Source: Bdellovibrionia bacterium (GTDB lineage: Bacteria > Bdellovibrionota > Bdellovibrionia > Bdellovibrionales > JAUICD01). Taken from it: a stretch of DNA of 64,000 bases. Numbering within the stretch: position 1 is the first letter of the stretch; the number at the start of each line of letters is the position of its first letter. The position numbers and the translations under genes are program-made. Of this stretch, positions 28,936 to 36,390 are shown piece by piece. The notes beneath the pieces are model-generated. The model was not told the origin of the DNA, searched no databases, and saw only the letters and a list, made by a program, of their open reading frames with translations. The stretch is taken from contig JAUICD010000002.1 of the NCBI GenBank assembly GCA_030427965.1, positions 80,062 to 144,061 on the forward strand. Direction: 5' to 3'.

Positions 28936-28979
28936 GAAGGTGAAGAGAGTTGTCGTTTGAAAAAAGGATGCTTTCATAT

Positions 28980-30575
28980 TTAAAAAAGATACTCAAGCCC
29001 GACATTGAACGTGATCAAGCGTTCTGAGGAGTTTTCAGCATCATCAGATCTACTTCCAGAACCAGAGAACGTAGAGGAATAAAGTTCAAAATCAATTCCA
29101 CCATTAAAACGAATTCGCTCACTGATTTTGTAGCGGCCATAGAAGCGAAAGATATTGATGTCATTGTCAGAGGTTTCACCAGAAGTTTCAGGGGATTCTT
29201 CGAGGTTTGGATCTATGTAGAAGTGGATCATCGCTCCCAGATAAATTTTATTTTGAGTATCTACAGGAAGACTGCCATCAATTCCAAGAAGAAAACCACT
29301 ATAGATGGTTGATGTGAGAGCAAGAGGGTTGCTTGAATCTACGAAACGTGAATATCTGGAATACCCACCCTGCACTTGTACTTTTGGTCCAAAGAAATCT
29401 CCATGAATGAGAATATTATAACCAAATAATAAGCTGTACTCACTGATTGAAACATTAAGGGTCTCTGGAGAGCTGCCTGACATGGGGTTGTCAATATTCA
29501 TAACTCCCTGTCTTAGACTTGCTAAGACAGAAAAATCTGGGGTGATCCAAAGTTCACCATTGAGTCTGAGTTGTGGGAAAACACTTTCTTCAGCCTGAAT
29601 GGCTCCCGAAGAATCTAAATCTGAATTGGCTGTGTAGGTTCCAAAACCAAGAATGAGGCCAATTCTTCCAAATGTTGGAGGGTCCACGGGGACCCAAGCT
29701 TTTGGGTTTTTCCCGAAGGTGACTTTTTTAACATCATTTGGAATTCCACTTTTCTTTGTGGGTGCTGCCAAAAATCCTCCGCCCTTGTAATTGACCATAT
29801 TAACTTTAGCGATTTTTGTATTTCTTTGAATAGCTCCTTTTTCCTTTTCACTGACAATGCTACCAAAAGAAAGAGTGTTTTCAGCCTTTTCAATTTTAAT
29901 TTTACCTAAAACTTCTTTTTCAGTTGAAATGAGAAATCCAAACTTAGGATGTCGTTTTTGACTTATTATCAGGACAGGGGTTACGATTTGTCCACTATCG
30001 ATTCCGTCAGCCTTTCCAAGATCAAGGGTGACGCGATTGTTTTGTCGGCTTAAGACCAATCCTTCATATGGAAGTTTTGCAAAGAGTTGTTCTAGGTGGG
30101 ATTTTGTTTTTATCTCGATATCTCTGATTTCAAACTTAGGGTTATTTCGAAGCTCCTCTTGGGCAATTAGCTTTCCATCAGATTTTGTAAAAAGGTAGAA
30201 TTGCAAAGTCACACCTGTTGGGTTTTTTGTGGCTTTAGCGGCAAGTAATGCATCGGCGTTGCTAGAGTCTAAAACTTTTTTTACAGCACTTTCACTCGCC
30301 ATCAATTGTTGAGGTGAGAGAATGGCTCCAGCATAATTAGAGTCGACGGCATCGAAGTGATGATTTTTACTGAGAGACATTCGAATTTGTTTTTCGATTG
30401 GACGCGAATAAATGCCTGAGGCATTGTCAGTTACAGGGTAAATCAACACTGAGCGAATGGTTAAAGCTTCATCGACATCACTTGTAAAGGGTGCACCAAG
30501 TGCGATTTGCGATGTGCTTAATACCACAAGACAGAGGAGTTGGACAAAAGTACGGGTTGTAAAAGCATGGTGCAT
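28980..30575 (-). CDS. Exported protein with predicted C-terminal outer-membrane beta-barrel
   Basis: This 531-residue protein has a signal peptide (about 27 residues, ending in IALGA). Residues 35-180 form an alpha/beta periplasmic region that resembles the nucleotide-free domains of CsgG-like lipoprotein partners (VLIYPVTDNASGIYSRPIE, SNADALLAAKATKN). This is a loose impression. The C-terminal 250 residues show alternating aromatic/Gly strands (LILGFGTYTANS, LFGYNILIHGDF, VQVQGGYSRYSRF) and end in the barrel-type aromatic VGLEYLF. It is divergent from the next exported barrel gene (30643), 67 bases away. Confidence 0.65.
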   Translation of the reverse strand: MHHAFTTRTFVQLLCLVVLSTSQIALGAPFTSDVDEALTIRSVLIYPVTDNASGIYSRPIEKQIRMSLSKNHHFDAVDSNYAGAILSPQQLMASESAVKKVLDSSNADALLAAKATKNPTGVTLQFYLFTKSDGKLIAQEELRNNPKFEIRDIEIKTKSHLEQLFAKLPYEGLVLSRQNNRVTLDLGKADGIDSGQIVTPVLIISQKRHPKFGFLISTEKEVLGKIKIEKAENTLSFGSIVSEKEKGAIQRNTKIAKVNMVNYKGGGFLAAPTKKSGIPNDVKKVTFGKNPKAWVPVDPPTFGRIGLILGFGTYTANSDLDSSGAIQAEESVFPQLRLNGELWITPDFSVLASLRQGVMNIDNPMSGSSPETLNVSISEYSLLFGYNILIHGDFFGPKVQVQGGYSRYSRFVDSSNPLALTSTIYSGFLLGIDGSLPVDTQNKIYLGAMIHFYIDPNLEESPETSGETSDNDINIFRFYGRYKISERIRFNGGIDFELYSSTFSGSGSRSDDAENSSERLITFNVGLEYLF

Positions 30576-30642
30576 AAAACTATTTTGAAGTGAAAGGCCT
30601 CTTGGGTAAAGGCGTATCTATATTATCCGATAAAGAAAGAGT

Positions 30643-31749
30643 ATGGTTTTGGGTAAGTTTTATCTAGTAGTGGGTACTTTGGTCTTGTTTACGTTTCATA
30701 ACGTTCAGGCTCAAGTGATTGAAGTGCTTCCAAGTTCAGGAAGTTATGAGGAAGAGGCTTTTGATTCTTCTCGTTATCAAAAAAAACCTCGTCTAGGACC
30801 ATCTGTTCAGGTCAAGCCCTCTAAGACTGCAACTCAAAAAAGAAAAAAAACCAAACCAAAATTTCAATTGATCCCTGATATTCAACAAGAAAAAACTGAA
30901 CCCAAACCTAACCCAGCTCGTGAGGACCTTGTACAAGAAGAGAATTCGGGGTTTGTTGACGACGTTCAAGGTTTGGTAATGGGTGGAACAGTTGAAGAGA
31001 TTCACAAATACCAAAAGAAATTAGATAAAGATGACATACGTCACAATTTTATAGAAATAGGGATTGGAACCTCTTATTACTACAATGAATCAAAAAGCAA
31101 TTATTGGTTTAGAGAGTACATTACAAGTGCACCAGCTCTAGATTTGGAAACCAAAATCTGGTTTGGGCCGTTCTTTGGATTGAAGGTTGGGTACATGACC
31201 TCTGTTGGTGCTTCAGTCAAAAACGAGTACGGAACAAATTCTCGAACAAAATCAACAGACCAATGGATTGAGGTGGATTTGGTTTCTCGGCGTTTTTTTA
31301 AGAAAGATGATCGTGCCCCCTCTTTGGAATTTAGTCTGGGTTACTACGGTTATCAAAGGCGCGTTCCTTCAGATGAAGATCAAAGAATGAAACTTGCAAG
31401 TCAGGCGATCAACTTAGCTTACGATGGCAGATGGCCTGATAAAGATGGTGATGCATGGAAGATGGGCTTTTCTATCCGCCCAGTTGTTTGGCATAGTGAG
31501 GGAAAAACCGGAATCAATGCCAAATCAGGAAAATCCAACGAGTCGTTTGGGTTTGAAAGTCGTTTGGGTCAGGAATTCAAATTTGATAGGCAAAATAGAT
31601 TGTATTGGAATTTGAAATTTCTGTATGAAAAAAATCAATTTAGCGGAAACTCAATGAAAACAGATCCTTCCACTGGAAGTGATATCTCTGATGTCAGTGT
31701 GGATACACATTTCTTATTTTTAGAGTTGGGATTCATTTGGGGGAATTGA
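30643..31749 (+). CDS. Exported outer-membrane beta-barrel-like protein of unknown function
   Basis: This 368-residue protein has a 23-residue signal peptide (ending HNVQAQ). A Lys/Pro-rich linker (about 45-105) follows. The C-terminal 230 residues are predicted beta strands with alternating aromatic residues (FIEIGIGTSYYYNESKSN, FFGLKVGYMTSVG, LEFSLGYYGYQRR, LYWNLKFLYEKNQF), ending FLELGFIWGN. I do not recognise the family. Its 3' end overlaps the convergent DedA gene by 30 bases. Confidence 0.65.
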   Translation: MVLGKFYLVVGTLVLFTFHNVQAQVIEVLPSSGSYEEEAFDSSRYQKKPRLGPSVQVKPSKTATQKRKKTKPKFQLIPDIQQEKTEPKPNPAREDLVQEENSGFVDDVQGLVMGGTVEEIHKYQKKLDKDDIRHNFIEIGIGTSYYYNESKSNYWFREYITSAPALDLETKIWFGPFFGLKVGYMTSVGASVKNEYGTNSRTKSTDQWIEVDLVSRRFFKKDDRAPSLEFSLGYYGYQRRVPSDEDQRMKLASQAINLAYDGRWPDKDGDAWKMGFSIRPVVWHSEGKTGINAKSGKSNESFGFESRLGQEFKFDRQNRLYWNLKFLYEKNQFSGNSMKTDPSTGSDISDVSVDTHFLFLELGFIWGN

Positions 31750-32367
31750 CTTTTTTTTCTTGATGCTATTTTTCCAAAACAAATAAATAGCAACAAGTGC
31801 AACAAATCCTAAAACATAAATCAACGCTTCGTCTGCAAGTGCGAAAGCTCGATCGATTTCAGAATGAAAACTCCACCCAGCCCATACCCATACAGGAACA
31901 CTTATAAGAGCGGCAAATCCATCTTGTGAAATAAAAGTTCGAAAAGGAACTCGTAGAACACCAGCGGTAAGAAAGATTGCCGACCTCAACCCGGGTGCAA
32001 ATCTTGCGGTAAAACAAATAAGTTTGGCATTGTTTTGTATGCGTTCTTCTGCGCGTTTGACTCGTTCTTCAGTAAAGATCAGTCTTGCAAGTGGAAGTGT
32101 GAACACGCGTCGACCAAATTTTTTCCCCAAAAAGAAAAGCACGGTGTCGCCTAAGAGCACTCCAAAAAAGCCCACAATCATGGCTCCAGCAAAGGTGATT
32201 TGTCCCTTTCCTGCTAAATAACCTGCAGCAATAAGTGTGATGTCTTCGGGGATGGGGACGCCCATCCCGCATCCAAACAAAACGGCAAGTATAAAAGCAT
32301 ACGCATTAAAGCCGCTTAACCCGACGAACATCGAGAATATCTTGTAAGAAAACCCAGTCTTATCCAC
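31720..32367 (-). CDS. DedA-family (SNARE-associated/VTT domain) membrane protein
   Basis: DedA proteins are inner-membrane proteins implicated in undecaprenyl-phosphate or phospholipid flipping and membrane homeostasis. This 215-residue member has about five hydrophobic segments. Its signatures are VPIPEDITLIAAGYLAG near the start (re-entrant loop with acidic residues) and the conserved basic motif FTARFAPGLRSAIFLTAG. The C-terminus is Lys-rich (IKKKKSIPP). Confidence 0.9.
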   Translation of the reverse strand: MDKTGFSYKIFSMFVGLSGFNAYAFILAVLFGCGMGVPIPEDITLIAAGYLAGKGQITFAGAMIVGFFGVLLGDTVLFFLGKKFGRRVFTLPLARLIFTEERVKRAEERIQNNAKLICFTARFAPGLRSAIFLTAGVLRVPFRTFISQDGFAALISVPVWVWAGWSFHSEIDRAFALADEALIYVLGFVALVAIYLFWKNSIKKKKSIPPNESQL

Positions 32368-32448
32368 TCTTTACTCATTCTGTTTGGGTGATACAATAAG
32401 CCAACATATAATAATAATTACGACTGATAAATCTAAAAGGGTGAGTAT

Positions 32449-32820
32449 TTGAAGAAACCAAGACTTGTGGTAGTTGATGACGCCGCGTTTATACGAGAAG
32501 TTCTTACACAGTTGTTGTCAAAAAATGGGTTTGATGTTGTTGGCGATGCTGTGGATGGAGAAGAGGGTGTTGAAGTGGTTTTAAGAGAGCAGCCGGATTT
32601 AGTGATTATGGATATCGTAATGCCGAAATTGAGTGGAGTTGAGGCCACTAAGCAAATTTTAAAAAAAAGTCCCAATATGAAAATCCTTGCGTGTTCAACA
32701 GAGGGTTCGGAGGGGATTGTTTCTCAGGCGATTGAGGCGGGGTGTGTGGACTTTGTAACAAAACCTTTCAATGGATCGGACCTGATTCAGCTAATTCAAA
32801 AGCATTTGGAGGACTCGTAG
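32449..32820 (+). CDS. CheY-like single-domain response regulator
   Basis: This 123-residue receiver domain has no output domain. The acidic pair is Asp10/Asp11 in LVVVDDAAF, the phosphoacceptor is Asp55 in LVIMDIVMPKLSG, the switch residue is Thr84 or Ser83 in ILACSTEG, and Lys105 is in FVTKPF. The start is TTG 32449, with AGGGTGAG just upstream. It is one base from the membrane protein at 32822, which may be its partner. No histidine kinase is nearby. CheY-type regulators act on flagellar motors, pili or other protein targets. Confidence 0.9.
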   Translation: MKKPRLVVVDDAAFIREVLTQLLSKNGFDVVGDAVDGEEGVEVVLREQPDLVIMDIVMPKLSGVEATKQILKKSPNMKILACSTEGSEGIVSQAIEAGCVDFVTKPFNGSDLIQLIQKHLEDS

Positions 32821-32821
32821 T

Positions 32822-33199
32822 ATGGGCGATATTATTTTCTTTGTAAAATCACTGGTCTTTACATTCATTGTAATTGTGTTGCTCCAGATTAAAGTGGGGG
32901 AAACGACTTTAGAAGAAAAGTCGGCAAGTCTTGTAAAGAACTCGTCAGCAGGGCTTTATTTGAGTGAAGTTGCTCAAGGTGGGTTGAAGGTGCTTTCAGA
33001 TATGTATGGCTCAGTTCTTGGGAAAATCGATAAAAAAGTGGGTCGACATTTCAATAGCGAAAAGTTACCAGGAAGAAGAAAAATCCTAGGCGCTTTAGAG
33101 CGCAGTCAAACTTATGTCAAAGAAGAGTATGAGAAAAAAGAAAGGGAGGAGCAGCTTCTTCGCGAATACGAAGAGGCTGCCAAGTCTATAGATCAATAG
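32822..33199 (+). CDS. Small membrane-anchored coiled-coil protein of unknown function
   Basis: This 125-residue protein has one N-terminal hydrophobic segment (about residues 5-24, IIFFVKSLVFTFIVIVLLQI). A soluble part follows and ends in a highly charged helix (VKEEYEKKEREEQLLREYEE), probably a coiled coil. It starts one base after the response-regulator stop, so the two are co-translated and may work together. The function is unknown. Its last 7 bases overlap the convergent small exported gene. Confidence 0.65.
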   Translation: MGDIIFFVKSLVFTFIVIVLLQIKVGETTLEEKSASLVKNSSAGLYLSEVAQGGLKVLSDMYGSVLGKIDKKVGRHFNSEKLPGRRKILGALERSQTYVKEEYEKKEREEQLLREYEEAAKSIDQ

Positions 33200-33408
33200 T
33201 TGTTAGAGCTTGTATTTCCTTCGCCTATACCGACTGTACCGTCCTGACTTGTCTGAACAGCGTCGTTTCGAGTGAAGTCTTTTGACTTATCTAGAAGGCC
33301 GTTGAGTTCAGACTGTGCTGAACAATCATTTGCAGGCATGTCGCCATCTGCTATTGCAAGAGGGCTTAGAATCATTGTTAGGGCGAAAAGTACATATTTG
33401 GCTTTCAT
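33193..33408 (-). CDS. Small exported peptide with a GIGE motif (second of a pair)
   Basis: This 71-residue product starts at ATG 33408 with GGAGG six bases upstream. An in-frame ATG at 33423 is less well placed. Residues 1-20 are a signal peptide (MKAKYVLFALTMILSPLAIA). The short mature part holds one Cys and the C-terminal segment TSQDGTVGIGEGN. The neighbour at 33606 ends SREQGTTGIGE, so both share the pattern Q/E-D/Q-G-T-x-G-I-G-E. It lies downstream of an RHS-type gene at the end of the Tad run. The function is unknown. Confidence 0.6.
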   Translation of the reverse strand: MKAKYVLFALTMILSPLAIADGDMPANDCSAQSELNGLLDKSKDFTRNDAVQTSQDGTVGIGEGNTSSNNY

Positions 33409-33605
33409 AGTGAGCCTCCTCAAATTTGTTACTCACTCTCTATATTAGCGAGTAATGTGCCAGGAGGGCTCTTTTGGCAGGCAAAAAGCGCTGTAATTTC
33501 AGCTAGTTAAAGCTGGTACAAAAGAAGCTATGGAGAAGTGACCCTTTTGGGCTCTTTTCTGTCCCTAAAGTGTCTAATAATTAGACAGAAAGTGCGTTTT
33601 TTCTC

Positions 33606-33857
33606 TTATTCGCCAATCCCGGTGGTCCCTTGTTCTCTTGATTTGAAGTCTGGGCGTGTGTTGGATCTGATTCCATCGGCATCTTCAAACCCATGACAAA
33701 GGCCCATTTCTTGGCACTGATGATAGTCTTTGGCTGCAACAGAGTTTGAAGCTTCTGTTTGTTCAACTCCACCGTTGAAATTGCCCTCACGAACCTTTTC
33801 CTGAGAAAGGGCTATGGACGCTGAAAAAAGAGTTAATATAAAGAGAAGTGTTTTCAT
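33606..33857 (-). CDS. Small exported peptide with a C-terminal GIGE motif (first of a pair)
   Basis: This 83-residue product starts at ATG 33857 with GAGGT nine bases upstream. That ribosome binding site overlaps the stop of the RHS-type gene. The signal peptide is MKTLLFILTLFSASIALS. The mature part is hydrophilic with two cysteines (CQEMGLC) and ends in REQGTTGIGE. It is probably co-translated with the RHS-type protein. A secreted partner, inhibitor or signal peptide of that protein is conceivable, but nothing in the sequence proves this. Confidence 0.62.
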   Translation of the reverse strand: MKTLLFILTLFSASIALSQEKVREGNFNGGVEQTEASNSVAAKDYHQCQEMGLCHGFEDADGIRSNTRPDFKSREQGTTGIGE

Positions 33858-33868
33858 ATCAAGATACC

Positions 33869-35497
33869 TCATAGTCCTAAGTCAATTCCAGCAGGGCTTA
33901 CAATGTCTAGTAAGCTATTAAATGTTGAGGCCACTTGGGTTGCGACAGTTGGCCCTTGTTTGCTATCGACCTTTTTAATATCACCATTTTTCTTATAGCT
34001 AACCAGTATTTTTCCAATTCCCGGGCGTTCAATAATTTTGGGTTTCCCAAATCTCACATCATATGTGATTTTAACAACTCTTTGGGCCTGATCAACAAGG
34101 GAAACAATTCGGCCTTTTTTATCATACTCCAATTTCACACTTTGCCCTGCAGTGCTTTTGGCGGCCACTAAATTGCCTTTTGTATCATAATTGAAATATG
34201 TTTTTCTTTTTCCAATTCGAACTTCAGAAACTTTATTGAATTTCTTGTTGTACTTAAAAGTAGCAAGCTCTTTTCCGCTCTTTCGTGTTTTTAGAAGGCC
34301 GTTTGAGTAATAGCCGAAAACAGTTTGTTTTCCATTTGTTACAGTTTTAATTGGACGTCCAAACTCTTCAGAGTAAATAACATCGTTGGAGTTTCCATTG
34401 ATAATTGTTTTTGTTCGATATAAAAATTTCCCAGCCAACTTCGCGCGTGATTTATACCAAAACTCAAATTTTGCTCTTGTTTTTACTTTATCTTTGCAGA
34501 TTTTTAAAACATCGGCCCAATAGTGGTTTTTCTTGTTTTTCGAATCAAACGTGTATTTGTAGGTTTCTTTGCAACCAGATCGACCTTTGAAACTTGTTAC
34601 CCAATCCTTGTTGGAATCATATGTGAGGAGTTTAAAGGTTTTATCAGGATAACTAATTTTTGTAAGATTATGTAGTTCATCGTATTCATAAGTGTACTCA
34701 TTGCCCCATGCAGATTTCACATAGACCAAGTCGCTGACTTTTTTATACTTATAATTGACACTCATTCCACTTGGTCCACGAATGGATTTCACCTTACCAT
34801 TTGAGTGATGTGAAAATGCAAGTTGGCGACCATTGTTATCTCGAACGGTTGAAAGTTTTTTATTGGAGTAGGTGAGTTTGAGATAATTTCCGTTTTTATC
34901 GTACATATGGGTGAGAAAGCCATCCGTGTTGAATCTTTGCTTTGTGCCATCGGCAAAACGTCTTTCGTAGTATCCATTTTTTAGAACCAGAGTTTCAACA
35001 TTTTGACGATCTGAGTAGTAAACAGTTTCCTTACTTGTTCCGGTAGAAATCTTATATTTTTCAGCCATGGCCTGTCGCTCATTTGGGTTGTTTATAAGAT
35101 TTGCTTTTAAGCGCTTCAGATAGGCTTTACTGTATTTGGTTCCATCTTTTTTAACTCGAGCAACAATTTGGTTTACCAAGTGAATAGAAGTTTTTTTGGA
35201 AAAACTTCGTGTTCGAAAAAAAGTTACGCGGCCATCACCGCACTCTTTAAGTTTGATGAGTCCTTCTGCTGTTTTTGAGAACTGAGTTTCAAAATCAGAA
35301 CACCACCCAAAGCCAAACATGCCATTGAAAAGCGAGCGACTATTGTAGGTTCTTGTCACTTTGAGGTCATAACCTGTGCCGGGCAGTTCAAGATCTGTCC
35401 AAGAGTCGCTATAATTTGCAAGTCGCATATCCACAATTGCCTGAACCGTATGGGGGGCGGCCAATATAGACAGAGTCAGAACAATAATAGTTTTCAT
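33869..35497 (-). CDS. Exported RHS/YD-repeat protein
   Basis: This 542-residue protein starts at ATG 35497 (AGAGGTG upstream), only 11 bases after tadB. A signal peptide ends near VQA. The N-terminal region has the RHS-associated DUF6531 pattern (YDLKVTRTYNSRSLFNGMFG, GWCSDFETQF). It is followed by a run of YD/RHS repeats (KNGYYERRFADGTKQRFNTD, YTYEYDELHNLTKISYPD, TYFNYDTKGNLVAAKSTAGQ, LEYDKKGRIVSLVD). The protein ends soon after the repeats (LDIVSPAGIDLGL). It lacks the conserved RHS core end and any C-terminal toxin domain. It may therefore be a shell or adhesin fragment exported by Sec. Its position in the Tad operon is unusual. Confidence 0.85.
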   Translation of the reverse strand: MKTIIVLTLSILAAPHTVQAIVDMRLANYSDSWTDLELPGTGYDLKVTRTYNSRSLFNGMFGFGWCSDFETQFSKTAEGLIKLKECGDGRVTFFRTRSFSKKTSIHLVNQIVARVKKDGTKYSKAYLKRLKANLINNPNERQAMAEKYKISTGTSKETVYYSDRQNVETLVLKNGYYERRFADGTKQRFNTDGFLTHMYDKNGNYLKLTYSNKKLSTVRDNNGRQLAFSHHSNGKVKSIRGPSGMSVNYKYKKVSDLVYVKSAWGNEYTYEYDELHNLTKISYPDKTFKLLTYDSNKDWVTSFKGRSGCKETYKYTFDSKNKKNHYWADVLKICKDKVKTRAKFEFWYKSRAKLAGKFLYRTKTIINGNSNDVIYSEEFGRPIKTVTNGKQTVFGYYSNGLLKTRKSGKELATFKYNKKFNKVSEVRIGKRKTYFNYDTKGNLVAAKSTAGQSVKLEYDKKGRIVSLVDQAQRVVKITYDVRFGKPKIIERPGIGKILVSYKKNGDIKKVDSKQGPTVATQVASTFNSLLDIVSPAGIDLGL

Positions 35498-35508
35498 AAA
35501 CAACACCT

Positions 35509-36390
35509 CTACACTTTAATTTTAACAATCTTTTTAATCGCTAGGCCACCAATGACCTGTAAAACAAGAACTATGAAGAGCATAATAATACCAAAGGTCG
35601 TGGTGAACATGGGCCGTATGTAGTCGGGATCAATCATCCAAAAGACTAGGAATATCCCAAAGGGCACGAGTGAAATGATAATTCCCTGCATAGTTCCTTG
35701 AGCTGTGAGTGCTTCAATCTTTTTTTGCACCTTTTGGCGATCTCGAATAGTTTCTGAGATTGTCCCAAAAGTCTCTGACATATCTCCACCTGTTTCTTTT
35801 AAAATATTTACGGATGTTACAAACATTTGAACATCAGGAAGAGGTACGCGTTCTCCCATTTCATTTAAAGCATCTTCTACACTTAATCCAAATTGAGTTT
35901 GTTTTAATACAAGAGAAAATTCCTGAGAAATAGGGTTTCCCATATTCTCAACGACACGTTCCATGGATTGAGTAACAGTGAGTCCACTTTTTACTCCATT
36001 TGTAAGAAGTGTTAAGGCATCCACCATTTGATCATTGAAGCGTGCGCACCTTTTCTCATAGAGATTGTCGACAAGTAATTTAGGCACTTGCCACCCAAGT
36101 GCTGTCACAATGGCTCCAAAAATAAATCCAGCAATAACATTGGGAAGAAGTATAAAGAAAACAAGAAACCCGGGGCCAAAACTGATTGCAATCATAGTCC
36201 AGGTGACTTTCTTAGCACTTGTTTCAACAAACATTTTCTCGAGTTTTTCTAAAACATAAGCCCGACTTCCGAGAGTTTTTTCATGAAGCCAAGAAATTAC
36301 AATGTCTGAGGATTTGTATGCTGCAAAAACGGCAAGCGCCAAAATGAGGGGATAAAAAAAGATCTCTTCGCCGATGAGAGGAATATTCAC
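35509..36390 (-). CDS. tadB: TadB-type inner-membrane platform protein (T2SF domain)
   Basis: This 293-residue protein has four hydrophobic segments and a central type II secretion F domain (QMVDALTLLTNGVKSGLTVT, ERVPLPDVQMFVTSVNILKE, GGDMSETFGTISETIRDR). It forms the membrane platform for Tad pilus assembly. Tad systems usually have TadB and TadC side by side. Only one T2SF protein is present here, so a second copy must lie elsewhere or this one acts alone. It overlaps the TadZ-TadA stop by 4 bases. Confidence 0.9.
   Translation of the reverse strand: MNIPLIGEEIFFYPLILALAVFAAYKSSDIVISWLHEKTLGSRAYVLEKLEKMFVETSAKKVTWTMIAISFGPGFLVFFILLPNVIAGFIFGAIVTALGWQVPKLLVDNLYEKRCARFNDQMVDALTLLTNGVKSGLTVTQSMERVVENMGNPISQEFSLVLKQTQFGLSVEDALNEMGERVPLPDVQMFVTSVNILKETGGDMSETFGTISETIRDRQKVQKKIEALTAQGTMQGIIISLVPFGIFLVFWMIDPDYIRPMFTTTFGIIMLFIVLVLQVIGGLAIKKIVKIKV

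Noticed and set aside
33571..33587. 7-bp palindrome TGTCTAA-TAA-TTAGACA between the two small peptide genes
   Set aside because: No T-run follows on the minus strand. It may be a weak intercistronic hairpin but is not supported as a terminator.
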